Shown: positions 33,341 to 42,421 of the stretch, in pieces
Position numbering within the stretch: position 1 is the first letter of the stretch
How the letters are laid out: the number at the start of each line of letters is the position of its first letter
Made by a program: the position numbers and the translations under genes
The notes under the pieces: generated by a model
Told to the model about the DNA's origin: nothing
Database searches by the model: none
Seen by the model: only the letters and a program-made list of their open reading frames with translations
Assembly: GCA_028718605.1 (NCBI GenBank)
Contig: JAQULM010000001.1
Span: 25,320-89,319, forward strand
Length of the DNA: 64,000 nt
Reading direction: 5' to 3'
Origin: Patescibacteria group bacterium
Lineage (GTDB): Bacteria > Patescibacteria > ABY1 > UBA10025 > JAHIVO01

Positions 33341-34478
33341 ACTGGCGGCGATAATAGTCTTTATAAAATTCACCTGACTTTATCGGCCGCCACCACTGTT
33401 CATTGCTGCGGTACCATTCGATCATCTTCCGGAGATACGTATCAAGATCGTGTTTTGGCTGGTATCCAAGCTCTTGATGCGCATACGTCCAATCAATCGC
33501 ATACCGGCGATCATGCCCAGGCCGATCTTTAACAAATTCTATTGAAGATTCATCCTTGCCCATTATTGCTAAAACTTTCTTAATCAACGCTAAATTATTA
33601 ACATCATCAGTCAATCCACCCAAGCAGTAGGTTTCGCCGGGTTTTCCTTTTTGCAAAATGAGCTCAATTCCCTGGCAATGATCCAGTACGTAGAGCCAAT
33701 CACGGACGTATTTCCCGTCTCCGTATATCGGTACTTTTTTATTTTCCAAAAGATTGGTAATTGCGAGCGGCAACAATTTTTCCGGGTACATGTACGGTCC
33801 ATAGTTATTCGATGTATTGGAAATAGTTACCGGCAAACTAAAGCTTTCCCTATACGCGCGGACGATGAGATCGGACGCTGCCTTTGATGCCGCATACGGG
33901 CTTCGCGGATTATATTTTGTCTTTTCGTTAAATTTCTTCCTTGCTTTCAACGTAAGAGCACCAAAAACTTCATCGGTTGATACATGGTGAAAACGTTTTG
34001 ACGAATCGTATTTTCCATTAGGCTTTCTCCATGCTTTTACGGCAGCTTCAAGCATAATATGCGTACCCCAGACGTTCGTTTGGATGAAATCAAACGGAAT
34101 TGGATGAAGCGGATTAGCATTTAAAACCGAGCGATCGACATGGCTCTCGGCGGCAAAATGAACGATCGTATCTACTCTCGAAACCTCCTCAACCAGTTTG
34201 GAAAAACTCTCCCGGTCGAATCGGCCGTATAATTCAGACTTTTTCAAGGTATCAGGTTCGTTCCCTGCTTGTTCGGTGTACAGAGGGCACGTAATATCAA
34301 ATTCCCAAAGCCTGTGATAGCCTTGATGGTTTTTATCGATATCGACAAGATTCATTCTATTTCCGCAATATGTCAAGGCATCCAGATTAACAATATGATC
34401 ATCCGGATGTTTATCAAGCCAGTAGCGTATAAAATTTGACCCGATAAATCCCGCTCCGCCGGTGATGAGTAGTTTCAT
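33327..34478 (-). CDS. rfbB: dTDP-glucose 4,6-dehydratase
   Basis: A 383-residue extended short-chain dehydrogenase, slightly longer than the usual 340-360. NAD site GGAGFIGSNFIRYWL, then FAAESHVDRSV, the catalytic segment HHVSTDEVFGAL (Asp-Glu) and SPYAASKAASD (Tyr-x3-Lys), and TISNTSNNYGPYMYPEKLLP. It contains an extra stretch at about 70-95 (LYTEQAGNEPDTLKKSEL). It makes dTDP-4-keto-6-deoxyglucose. It overlaps the NUDIX gene by 4 nt. Confidence 0.95.
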   Translation of the reverse strand: MKLLITGGAGFIGSNFIRYWLDKHPDDHIVNLDALTYCGNRMNLVDIDKNHQGYHRLWEFDITCPLYTEQAGNEPDTLKKSELYGRFDRESFSKLVEEVSRVDTIVHFAAESHVDRSVLNANPLHPIPFDFIQTNVWGTHIMLEAAVKAWRKPNGKYDSSKRFHHVSTDEVFGALTLKARKKFNEKTKYNPRSPYAASKAASDLIVRAYRESFSLPVTISNTSNNYGPYMYPEKLLPLAITNLLENKKVPIYGDGKYVRDWLYVLDHCQGIELILQKGKPGETYCLGGLTDDVNNLALIKKVLAIMGKDESSIEFVKDRPGHDRRYAIDWTYAHQELGYQPKHDLDTYLRKMIEWYRSNEQWWRPIKSGEFYKDYYRRQYELR

Positions 34479-35017
34479 ACTTTTAAAATCGTCTTAACTT
34501 TTAATAATGCGGCAATCGTAACAGCATCATCTATCTTCCCGTTGATACACCATGAAATTGCTTTTCGAAGCGGCATACAGAGAACTTCTTGCGGACCATC
34601 CTCGGATATTTGCTTTTGCTTTACCACTCTCAGGGATTGCGCCAGGAACAGAGAGGCGTACTCAGTGCCAACGCCCGGAAACACAACAACCTTCCCGACA
34701 CATTTCCATCGCTTTGCATCAATCCCCGCTTCCTCGCGCAGTTCTCGCCGTGCTGCTGCTAAAAATGATTCATCATGGTCTCTCCCTCCCCACGGTATTT
34801 CAAGTGTAAAGCGTTTGAGCGGGTACCGCCACTGTCTGATCAAATACACGCATCGATCTGTATCAACAGCCACAATAGCGGATGAACCGCGGAGATCAAA
34901 AAAACCGTAGATACCTTTTGTTCCGTCTGGGCGTAGTACTTTATCCTCCTGCACGCGAAGCCACTGATTTCGATATACGGTCCTTGAGCTTACTGTTTTC
35001 CACGATCCGTGCGTCAT
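34475..35017 (-). CDS. NUDIX hydrolase (ADP-ribose pyrophosphatase-like)
   Basis: A 180-residue NUDIX protein. The full box G-x5-E-x7-REL-x-EE-x-GI is present (GGRDHDE, then RRELREEAGI). The N-terminus WLRVQEDKVLRPDG, then VYLIRQWRYP, and GVGTEYASLFLA resemble ADP-ribose or sugar-nucleotide pyrophosphatases. Being within the dTDP-rhamnose operon, it may clear surplus nucleotide sugars (inference). Confidence 0.87.
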   Translation of the reverse strand: MTHGSWKTVSSRTVYRNQWLRVQEDKVLRPDGTKGIYGFFDLRGSSAIVAVDTDRCVYLIRQWRYPLKRFTLEIPWGGRDHDESFLAAARRELREEAGIDAKRWKCVGKVVVFPGVGTEYASLFLAQSLRVVKQKQISEDGPQEVLCMPLRKAISWCINGKIDDAVTIAALLKVKTILKV

Positions 35018-35454
35018 ATAACCTTATAATTATAAGTCTTCGCATACACATCAGGAGTATTCGTCAGCACAACAAGGGGCTGAAATTTTTTTGTACAATT
35101 GCGTACGGCGTGCGGTACGCGCGGTGGAATGTAATACATCGTATAGGAATTTTTATTGCCTGGAGTTATTTTTATAACGGTAATTTTATTTGTTACTGGA
35201 TCAGCAAGTAACAGCTCTAAATTCCCGAGTGGACAGAATAGTTCCTTCTTAGATGTATGAAAGTGATTTCCTGCGATATCGCCAGGACCGATATTGTTTA
35301 AATACGCGAAACGTGGCCGAAACGTCAGCTTTTGCTCGTTGGTATTCGGCCATAGATGGGACAGCCACCTGTTGCCTTTTGTGGAACGACGGCCTTTGAT
35401 AATTCGCCAGTAGAGTTTATTCCGTTGTATGCGCGAACGATTTTCTGGCCTCAT
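35014..35454 (-). CDS. Cupin-fold protein, sugar isomerase/WxcM-like
   Basis: A 146-residue single cupin. Metal and cupin motifs are seen in GDIAGNHFHTSKKELFCPLG and the second half YYIPPRVPHAVRN. The order FRPRFAYLNNI then cupin resembles WxcM/FdtA-type dTDP-keto-sugar isomerases and related capsule proteins. Because it sits with the RmlABCD set, a dTDP-4-keto-6-deoxyglucose isomerase role is possible but unproved. It overlaps the NUDIX gene by 4 nt. Confidence 0.7.
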   Translation of the reverse strand: MRPENRSRIQRNKLYWRIIKGRRSTKGNRWLSHLWPNTNEQKLTFRPRFAYLNNIGPGDIAGNHFHTSKKELFCPLGNLELLLADPVTNKITVIKITPGNKNSYTMYYIPPRVPHAVRNCTKKFQPLVVLTNTPDVYAKTYNYKVI

Positions 35455-35466
35455 GGGTGCTTCAAG

Positions 35467-36711
35467 TTATGTGCCAACCTGCCAGCTTGATAAATACTTC
35501 TTTTGTTCAGGCGTCAAGGAGTCAATCGCCATACCCATAGATTTTAATTTCATCCGTGCAATGCGGACATCAATCACTGTAGGTACATCATACACTGCTT
35601 TTTTCATGGATTTATAATGATTAACAATATATTCTGCAGCGAGTGCCTGATTTGCGAAACTCATATCCATGACTGATGGCGGATGACCCTCGGCTGCAGC
35701 AAGGTTAATGAGGCGGCCTTCGGCGAGCACCGTAATCCTTCGCCCATTTCGCAGCATATGCTGAACCGCGTATTCTCGAACTTGCTGTTTCGAACGGGTT
35801 AGTTTTTCGAGCGCTGGCAAGTCCAATTCAACATCAAAGTGGCCCGAATTGCATACAATCGCATTGTCCTTCATTTTTAAAAAGTGGTCGCGTCGGATGA
35901 TATGGATATCGCCTGTTAAAGTGATGAAGATGTCGCCGAGCGATGCAGCACGTGCCATCGTCATGACCTGAAAACCATCCATTGCTGCTTCAATAGCCTT
36001 CACGGGATCAACCTCAGTCACAATAATATGCGCTCCCATGCCCTTTGCACGCATTGCAGCGCCCCTCCCGCACCATCCGTACCCGGCGATAACGATAGTC
36101 TTTCCGGCAAGCAGTACGTTCGTTGCACGGATAATTCCATCAATTGTCGATTGGCCGGTTCCGTACCGGTTGTCAAATAAATGCTTTGTAAGTGCGTTAT
36201 TAACGGCAATAATGGGATATTTCAACACACCGTGATTCGCCATGCTTTGAAGGCGGATTACGCCGGTTGTTGTTTCTTCCGTACCGCCAAGTATCGTGCT
36301 TGCCTGGGCTTTTCGTTTGCTGTGCAGCTCGGTGACGAGGTCAGCACCGTCATCCATGGTAATGTGCGGTTTCGTGTCCAGAACAGCCGTTATGTGCTTA
36401 TAGTAGGTCCTCCTGTCCTCCCCATGAATTGCGAAGACGGGAATTTTGTATTTTTTAACTAATGCTGCAGCTACATCATCCTGGGTTGAAAGCGGATTCG
36501 AGGCGCAGAGCGCAACGGATGCGCCTCCTTCTTTGAGTGTGCGCATGAGATTTGCGGTTTCTGCGGTAACGTGAAGACATGCGGCGATGCGTATGTTATG
36601 CAATGGTTTTATTCGTTTAAATTCTAAACGAATTTTTTGCAAAACAAACATCTGAGTATCAGACCATACCATACGTCTCATCCCCCTTACAAAGGATTTT
36701 GATTTATACAT
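35467..36711 (-). CDS. ahcY: Adenosylhomocysteinase
   Basis: A 414-residue S-adenosylhomocysteine hydrolase, which splits SAH to adenosine and homocysteine with tightly bound NAD. Substrate-domain motifs are ACLHVTAETANLMRTL, CASNPLSTQDDVAAAL, MDDGADL and GGTEETTTGVIRL. The NAD fold has VIAGYGWCGRGAAMRAKG and VTEVDPVKAIEAAMDGF. The end is GHPPSVMDMSFANQALA and KYLSSWQVGT. The complete active site argues for function. It heads an operon of nucleotide-sugar genes, which is unusual. Confidence 0.95.
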   Translation of the reverse strand: MYKSKSFVRGMRRMVWSDTQMFVLQKIRLEFKRIKPLHNIRIAACLHVTAETANLMRTLKEGGASVALCASNPLSTQDDVAAALVKKYKIPVFAIHGEDRRTYYKHITAVLDTKPHITMDDGADLVTELHSKRKAQASTILGGTEETTTGVIRLQSMANHGVLKYPIIAVNNALTKHLFDNRYGTGQSTIDGIIRATNVLLAGKTIVIAGYGWCGRGAAMRAKGMGAHIIVTEVDPVKAIEAAMDGFQVMTMARAASLGDIFITLTGDIHIIRRDHFLKMKDNAIVCNSGHFDVELDLPALEKLTRSKQQVREYAVQHMLRNGRRITVLAEGRLINLAAAEGHPPSVMDMSFANQALAAEYIVNHYKSMKKAVYDVPTVIDVRIARMKLKSMGMAIDSLTPEQKKYLSSWQVGT

Positions 36712-36731
36712 AGCAAGTTTTCGTGTACTTA

Positions 36732-36737
36732 ATTATA
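36732..36737 (-). promoter_or_regulatory. -10 box for the ahcY-rfb operon
   Basis: TATAAT on the minus strand, 20 nt before the ahcY ATG. A -35 box is not clear. Confidence 0.35.
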
Positions 36738-36763
36738 TGCCAGGCAGTACTGAACTTATTTTA

Positions 36764-37174
36764 TTAATTACTTTGATCATTTGATAATGTAATTGGAAAT
36801 AAAATTAAAATAATTCCAATAATAATTGAGATAAAATAGCTCATTGGACCAATCATTTTAATCTTATTATAAATTATTAATGCGACTGCAATTGCGATTA
36901 AAAAAAATATTATATAACTTCCTAAAGAAATATTAATTTTTTTATATGCGACGGTTTCATCACGAAAAATAATTGTTAATAAACCACTCACACACGTAAT
37001 AATTAATAGAATATTAAGATTAAATATGTTCGAAATAAGACCTACTTTAAAATTTTCTACTAAATAAAATAATAAATAACTAATAAAAGAGGCTTTGAAA
37101 ATTTCGATGACGATTTCATGTATAATGAATAATAATCTCTTTCTTGCCTGTATTGATGCGGTATTGTTTTTCAT
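36764..37174 (-). CDS. Small polytopic membrane protein
   Basis: A 136-residue protein with four hydrophobic segments (about 21-42, 50-68, 81-103 and 109-128) and little else. It is AT-rich and follows the 589-residue gene by 17 nt. I do not recognise the family. By position it may belong to the same complex as the two genes upstream. Confidence 0.6.
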   Translation of the reverse strand: MKNNTASIQARKRLLFIIHEIVIEIFKASFISYLLFYLVENFKVGLISNIFNLNILLIITCVSGLLTIIFRDETVAYKKINISLGSYIIFFLIAIAVALIIYNKIKMIGPMSYFISIIIGIILILFPITLSNDQSN

Positions 37175-37191
37175 TATTATAAAATCGTTTA

Positions 37192-38961
37192 TTACTTATT
37201 GATCATATTAGATATATAGCTTTTTACTTTTTGTAAAAAAGAATTGATAGTTACCGGTGGCTTTTGGAAGCGTATATCAACTTCCTTTATTTTAAGCATT
37301 CTATTGTTTTCCGGTAAACCAGGTAAACTAAAAATAAAACTCGCCATTGTCTGCCCATTTTTTTGAGAATAATATAAATCAGGTACTTCGATAGTTGCTT
37401 TTGCTGTAAGCCATCCATCATTTGATTGAGCATGAAGATAATCAGCAATAATAAAATTAAAATTGTCAATATCATTTACTTTCATCAAATCCTCAGTAAC
37501 AAAAAAATCTGGATTAAAAAATTGATCAGGTGAAAACGCAAAATAACCGTCTCCACTGATAATAATATCATTACGAGGTGAATAAATTGTTGTCATTCCT
37601 GGTGATAAGTTAATTTCCTGAGGGACATGTACTTGATCAATAAATACCTTTTCTGACCCAACTCGTAGAGTTTGTATACCCTTTTCATGTGAAGTTTTTA
37701 TTTTAATTTTGTTACTATTTGTATAAATTGTTGTTGGAGTTAATTGTTTTTCTCCAAGAATCTCAGAATATTCGGGATTATCCGTAGGATAAATATTCTT
37801 CTTAAACATGATGAGATTCTGTGTTGTTTCAATTTGCTTAATAAAAACATCATCGTCAGTTAAATCTATGACAAGTCTGTATACGCCCATTGGAAGATTG
37901 TCTAATAAAAGTTGATGACGTCGTTGAGGATAAACTTTTCCTGTTGCTTCCGTTTCACCATCATCGGGAGCGATAACATCACTAATTTTTTTATTACTAC
38001 TATTAAATACTTGTACATGAAATGGATCTTCTCCAACATGTCTGTTTATATCCTGAATAGTAAAAATAAAATTTAAATCTTCATCTTTACCAATATACGT
38101 ATATATTTCGTGCGAGCCACGAATACTTTTATCAATAATAATTGGCTTAGTACTTTTCTTATAGCCAGGCATTTCTAAAAATGCAGATAAATTATAATTG
38201 TATTGCACGACACCCGTTAATTCAGGTAAATGATCCAAAAAATCCTGAATATGTGAAAATTGTCCCTTCACCTCTCTTTGTATCTTCGCCTCACCAGTAA
38301 TTGTCTTCAGTTCATTATTGTATTTTGTTAGTATTACTTGTTTTTCAGAATCATACGAAGAACTAATATTTTGATTTTGTATAATACGATTTGATTTGTA
38401 TTTTTCATCAAGAGAATTTAATTCTTCTTCCTTCCATATATCTAATTCGTTTTTTTTCTGTGAAAAAATTAAATCTCTTGATAATTTTTCTGTTTTATAT
38501 TCATTGTCCTTTTGCCATAGTATAATATTATTCTCTTCAATTTTACTCCAATATTCTGGTAAGTTCTCTAAAATTGGTTGCCAAAATGCCATATCGACAT
38601 ACGAATACGCACTATTCGGTTGTTTTACGCCGAGTTGAATTTTGGGTTGATTATCTGGATTTTGATAAACTAACGAAACTTCCGCCTTTGAAAAAGGTCG
38701 AGGGACAATTACATTAAAATATACCGGCGATGTAGTAATTAACTGAAAGTAATCCTTATTTCCTGATTTATTTTCAGTTCCAATGATGCGGTCACTCTCT
38801 TTTTGTGCAAAATTTTTAACTACCTTCGATTCCTTTTCGACATGATAATGTATTTCTAGTAAGCCACTAGGCACGAAATATTGAGTAAGGATATATATAA
38901 TCAAAATTACAGGTAAACACCAAATTATAATTTTGAAAAAAATTAAAATTTTTATTCGCAT
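37192..38961 (-). CDS. Membrane-anchored extracytoplasmic protein, unknown family
   Basis: A 589-residue protein with one N-terminal TM helix (about 7-28). The region just after it reads SGLLEIHYHVEKES. Then come beta-rich segments (FNVIVPRPFSKAEVSLVY), a charged, helical middle (about 135-235, rich in Lys and Glu, possibly coiled coil), and several beta sandwiches with polar loops (QRRHQLLLDNLPMGVYRLVID, YSPRNDIIISGDGYFAFSP). No catalytic motif is visible. A short hydrophobic stretch is absent at the C-terminus. It is probably an envelope protein that works with the neighbouring GT-C enzyme. Confidence 0.65.
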   Translation of the reverse strand: MRIKILIFFKIIIWCLPVILIIYILTQYFVPSGLLEIHYHVEKESKVVKNFAQKESDRIIGTENKSGNKDYFQLITTSPVYFNVIVPRPFSKAEVSLVYQNPDNQPKIQLGVKQPNSAYSYVDMAFWQPILENLPEYWSKIEENNIILWQKDNEYKTEKLSRDLIFSQKKNELDIWKEEELNSLDEKYKSNRIIQNQNISSSYDSEKQVILTKYNNELKTITGEAKIQREVKGQFSHIQDFLDHLPELTGVVQYNYNLSAFLEMPGYKKSTKPIIIDKSIRGSHEIYTYIGKDEDLNFIFTIQDINRHVGEDPFHVQVFNSSNKKISDVIAPDDGETEATGKVYPQRRHQLLLDNLPMGVYRLVIDLTDDDVFIKQIETTQNLIMFKKNIYPTDNPEYSEILGEKQLTPTTIYTNSNKIKIKTSHEKGIQTLRVGSEKVFIDQVHVPQEINLSPGMTTIYSPRNDIIISGDGYFAFSPDQFFNPDFFVTEDLMKVNDIDNFNFIIADYLHAQSNDGWLTAKATIEVPDLYYSQKNGQTMASFIFSLPGLPENNRMLKIKEVDIRFQKPPVTINSFLQKVKSYISNMINK

Positions 38962-39002
38962 AGTATTTTTAATATGCCATTATTTATAGCATATATTGCG
39001 AC

Positions 39003-40664
39003 TTAATGCAACTGATATAGTATTTGTCCGCCTGTATCTGAACGATATAATTCTGATAGTATAACGCCATGGGATTGAAAAATATTCAGGAGTTGATTGC
39101 TCATTGTGTCATCGGTAGTATAGAAAAAATATAATGGTACTAATTGATGTAAATGATTAATCACTGAGCTTGCCAATTGCTTATCAGAAGGAAGTCGAGC
39201 TATAATCCTTCGTTCGGGAAAAAAAATCTTATCTGCGTTTCCTGCGATAATAATCGCTTCTCTTTCGGTTATAGCGATTACTTGCTTATCAATTAATTTA
39301 TTCGCTTCAGCATATTTTTTAATTTGCACTAATCCATCAACTTGATTTAATAATACTTTTTGTATAGAAATAGTACAAACAACGAAAATGAAAAGACTGA
39401 ATAAAATTTTTCTTAACCATATGGATTTAAAAACTGTTATTATATCTATCAACGTTATGATTATGATCGGTAAGCAAAAAACATAAATTGGTAGCCAATA
39501 TCGAACAAACGAAGAGCCAACAATTATTTGTTCACCATCCTGATATTCGTAAAATGACGCAGATCCGTAATAAATAATTAACCATATACTAAAAACAGTG
39601 AACAGAAAATAATATAGTTGATGGGAACGAGGTACCCTTCGACTATATTTTTTTATTTCAGCAAAAAAATTACACATTGAATTGCATATAATATTTTTTA
39701 AAGTTAATATTATACCAGTTAATAATAAAAAGAAAAGTATTGGTAAAAGAATAAAACAATACTGATAAAAATTTGATAGTGCGTCCAAAATATTTAACTT
39801 GTTATAAATAATTAATCGACTTAGTTTAATAAAAAATGCCTGTTCCGTGGAAGTTGCCGCAGAAGTACTATGCAATGAAGTTCCGTATGGAATTGCGAAG
39901 ATTGAACCATATATAAAATGGTTCAACATAAAAAAAATAAGTATCCATAATAAAATAGGAGTCAGGATCGAAAATACATCTCGCCAATGTACAACTTTCC
40001 GGTTTGCAAGAATGATAATTATAATAGTAGCTAATACCCATAATATTTCAGATGTTCGTACCCATAAAGCACATCCAATGAATAATCCACTTGTTACATA
40101 AAGCAACCAACCAAATCTACTCAAGCTACATTTAATTCCTTTTACTAAAAAATATAAAGCAATAATAAAAAATGAAATAAATAATATATTATGAAACATG
40201 CCACGACTACTATAATACCAATATGGCGGCATGAGTAATAAAAGTAAACTGGATAGAAATGCAATTTTTTCATTAAAAATTAAACGTAGTAATAGAAAAA
40301 AGAAAATAACTCCAATAATTGAAAAAAAAGGTGTTAGAAAAGGAATAACCCATGTACCAAATAATTTTGCGATTGTGCCATAGAATATAATTATTCCAAT
40401 AAAACTGCTTGGGACGGTTCTTCCATCTACTACCTTCATGCTTCTTGGGTGAATATACCCATCAGCAACTTGTTGCAATGAATCATTAAAATAAAAGGTT
40501 CCTTTTTCAGCATAAAGATTTATAAAAAAATAATTTGCTGTTTCATCAGGTGAAATAAATTTTTGATTTACACCTTTTAAAAACCAACTGTAAATAATAA
40601 AAAATACAACTGCAAAAAATATTAGTATAAACAGTATCCAATTTTTTGTCAGAAGTTTTTTCAT
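39003..40664 (-). CDS. GT-C family membrane glycosyltransferase
   Basis: A 553-residue protein with about 11 helices. I use ATG 40664 in place of the TTG at 40700. After the first helix comes FISPDETANYFF, with the Asp-Glu typical of the first outer loop of GT39/GT83 enzymes. A second loop contains HPRSMKVVDGRTVPSSFIG. It should move sugars from polyprenyl-phosphate donors on the outer face. An extended -10 lies about 17 nt before the ATG. Confidence 0.75.
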   Translation of the reverse strand: MKKLLTKNWILFILIFFAVVFFIIYSWFLKGVNQKFISPDETANYFFINLYAEKGTFYFNDSLQQVADGYIHPRSMKVVDGRTVPSSFIGIIIFYGTIAKLFGTWVIPFLTPFFSIIGVIFFFLLLRLIFNEKIAFLSSLLLLLMPPYWYYSSRGMFHNILFISFFIIALYFLVKGIKCSLSRFGWLLYVTSGLFIGCALWVRTSEILWVLATIIIIILANRKVVHWRDVFSILTPILLWILIFFMLNHFIYGSIFAIPYGTSLHSTSAATSTEQAFFIKLSRLIIYNKLNILDALSNFYQYCFILLPILFFLLLTGIILTLKNIICNSMCNFFAEIKKYSRRVPRSHQLYYFLFTVFSIWLIIYYGSASFYEYQDGEQIIVGSSFVRYWLPIYVFCLPIIIITLIDIITVFKSIWLRKILFSLFIFVVCTISIQKVLLNQVDGLVQIKKYAEANKLIDKQVIAITEREAIIIAGNADKIFFPERRIIARLPSDKQLASSVINHLHQLVPLYFFYTTDDTMSNQLLNIFQSHGVILSELYRSDTGGQILYQLH

Positions 40665-40680
40665 AAATATTACAACAATA

Positions 40681-40689
40681 ATTATAGCA
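40681..40689 (-). promoter_or_regulatory. Extended -10 for the GT-C gene
   Basis: Minus strand TGC-TATAAT. The predicted start is about 10 nt before the ATG at 40664. The -35 is poor, as is usual with extended -10 promoters. An inverted repeat CTGATTT/AAATCAG (40725-40741) separates it from the divergent promoter at 40751. Confidence 0.42.
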
Positions 40690-40750
40690 TAAATCAACAA
40701 TTCTGTGCTAAAAGCATAAAATTACTGATTTTAAAAATCAGACCCAAGAA

Positions 40751-40780
40751 TTGACAAAATAACCAAAAAGGAAGTATAGT
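40751..40780 (+). promoter_or_regulatory. Promoter of the Cys-rich surface protein gene
   Basis: A perfect TTGACA (40751-40756), an 18-nt spacer and TATAGT (40775-40780). The leader to the ATG at 40814 is about 27 nt. Confidence 0.55.
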
Positions 40781-40813
40781 TAACGCGTAAAAAGTAAATA
40801 GAATAAAGCTAAA

Positions 40814-42295
40814 ATGATGGCTGGAATAGAAAATAGATTTCCATATCGGTTCCCTATTTTAGTAATTATTAGTGATATTTGCTTAACAATATTGCTTTTT
40901 GTCTTAATGTCTCAAACAGTCATTGCACAAGAAATTACTGATAATACGATAACTGATACGGCATCAACATTAATTATTATTAATAAAACGATTGATGAAC
41001 AGCCTGAATCTAACTCGATCATTACAATCCAAGTCGTACAGAATAATGCTATAACTTCTCAGACATTATTAACTGATAATCAGGGGATGGCTTCATACTC
41101 TGTCAGCACTTCTAATGAAAACTCTTTACTCAATATTATAGAGGAGCCTATCATGGGTTTATCACTCGTGTCTGCGAATTGTGAAATCGTGAATCTTGAA
41201 CCTGCTAATCCCACTGAGGAACAAGAAGAAGCTGCTTTAGGTAATAATTATTCAATGTCCATTGGCTATTTTGATGGTCAGGACAGTGTTGATAGTATTA
41301 TTCTACAAACTGGAAGGACTATCAATTGCACATTTAATAATCATCGTTATTCATTTTGTGGAGATGGAACGGTACAAACAACAAACGATGAGGGTATAAC
41401 AGAAGAATGTGATGGTAATGAAAACGTACTAGATGAACATTATCTTTGTTCTGCCGATTGTCGACTTGAATATATACCATATTGTGGCGATGGAATAAAA
41501 AATGATTCAGAAGAATGCGACGGACTGGATGGTCTTTTACCAAATCAAAATTGTTCAGAAAACTGTTTACTTGAACAAAAGCAGGCAGATGAAGTTAACT
41601 TAGAAGAAAGTATAAACGAAGCAAGTCTTGTAGTTCAATTTTCGGCTGAAAAAACATCACTGTTACCCGGTGAAACTGGTCAATTTAATCTTTTTATTAC
41701 AAATGATGGATTAGGTGAAGCTCAAAAAGTAAACTTAAAAGTTGTATTACCATCTGAATTTTCCTTTATAGAACAAGATAAAAAAACACAAGAAAAAAAT
41801 TGGACGTGGGATAATTTAACAAGTAAAAGTACGATTTCTTTGTCATATATTGTTATAGCAAATAGTACGGCAAAACAAGGCTTGTATACCCAGACGGCCA
41901 CCATAGCTGCTGATAATCTTACAACACCCACAATAACTGAAGTCGATACAAAAATTAATCAATCCGGTATTATTAAAATTTCAGACGCAAGTACTAATCC
42001 GCAAAAAAAGAATTCATTATCGGCTGATAATCAAATTGCACAAAATGTATTGGGTTCAGTTAATAAAACTGACGATATAACCACCAAAGTAGAAGATGCA
42101 ACCAAAATACCCAATGATACCACCGTAAATCCTCAGCAGCAATCTGACACATTGGATATAATGAACAATAATACCATTGTCCCTATAAAATATATTGAAT
42201 CGGCAGTTCAGACCGATAATACTTCTATACTCATTATTTTTAGTGCAATTACAGCTATTGGTCTTTATCTTATCGTTACAAAATTAATTAAGTAA
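40814..42295 (+). CDS. Surface protein with Cys-rich CGDG/ECDG repeats and a C-terminal anchor
   Basis: A 493-residue protein. The signal peptide or anchor is at about 16-40 (ending TVIAQ). A beta-rich region (45-175) follows. Two units of the myxococcal Cys-rich type are next: CGDGTVQTTNDEG, EECDGNEN, CSADCRLE and then CGDGIKNDSEECDG, CSENC. At about 268-385 there is a DUF11/CARDB-like sandwich (LLPGETGQFNLFITNDG, EAQKVNLKVVLPSEFSF, ISLSYIVIAN). A polar linker and a last TM helix (about 470-490) end the protein. It is a stalked surface protein. It has its own promoter and starts the plus-strand half of the glycan locus. Confidence 0.8.
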   Translation: MMAGIENRFPYRFPILVIISDICLTILLFVLMSQTVIAQEITDNTITDTASTLIIINKTIDEQPESNSIITIQVVQNNAITSQTLLTDNQGMASYSVSTSNENSLLNIIEEPIMGLSLVSANCEIVNLEPANPTEEQEEAALGNNYSMSIGYFDGQDSVDSIILQTGRTINCTFNNHRYSFCGDGTVQTTNDEGITEECDGNENVLDEHYLCSADCRLEYIPYCGDGIKNDSEECDGLDGLLPNQNCSENCLLEQKQADEVNLEESINEASLVVQFSAEKTSLLPGETGQFNLFITNDGLGEAQKVNLKVVLPSEFSFIEQDKKTQEKNWTWDNLTSKSTISLSYIVIANSTAKQGLYTQTATIAADNLTTPTITEVDTKINQSGIIKISDASTNPQKKNSLSADNQIAQNVLGSVNKTDDITTKVEDATKIPNDTTVNPQQQSDTLDIMNNNTIVPIKYIESAVQTDNTSILIIFSAITAIGLYLIVTKLIK

Positions 42296-42387
42296 TAATT
42301 AATCAAGAATCTATATACGTCGCAGTATTTGCCGCCTCGCTTTTAGCATATATTTAGTTCAAAAAGACTGTAATAAACATATATTAT

Positions 42388-42416
42388 TTACAAATACATT
42401 TGATATTATTTAAATA
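42388..42416 (+). promoter_or_regulatory. Possible leaderless promoter before the wbpB homologue
   Basis: TTTACA (42388-42393), 17 nt, TTAAAT (42411-42416). The start would fall at or beside the ATG at 42422. In such AT-rich DNA this may be chance. Confidence 0.25.
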
Positions 42417-42421
42417 TAATA

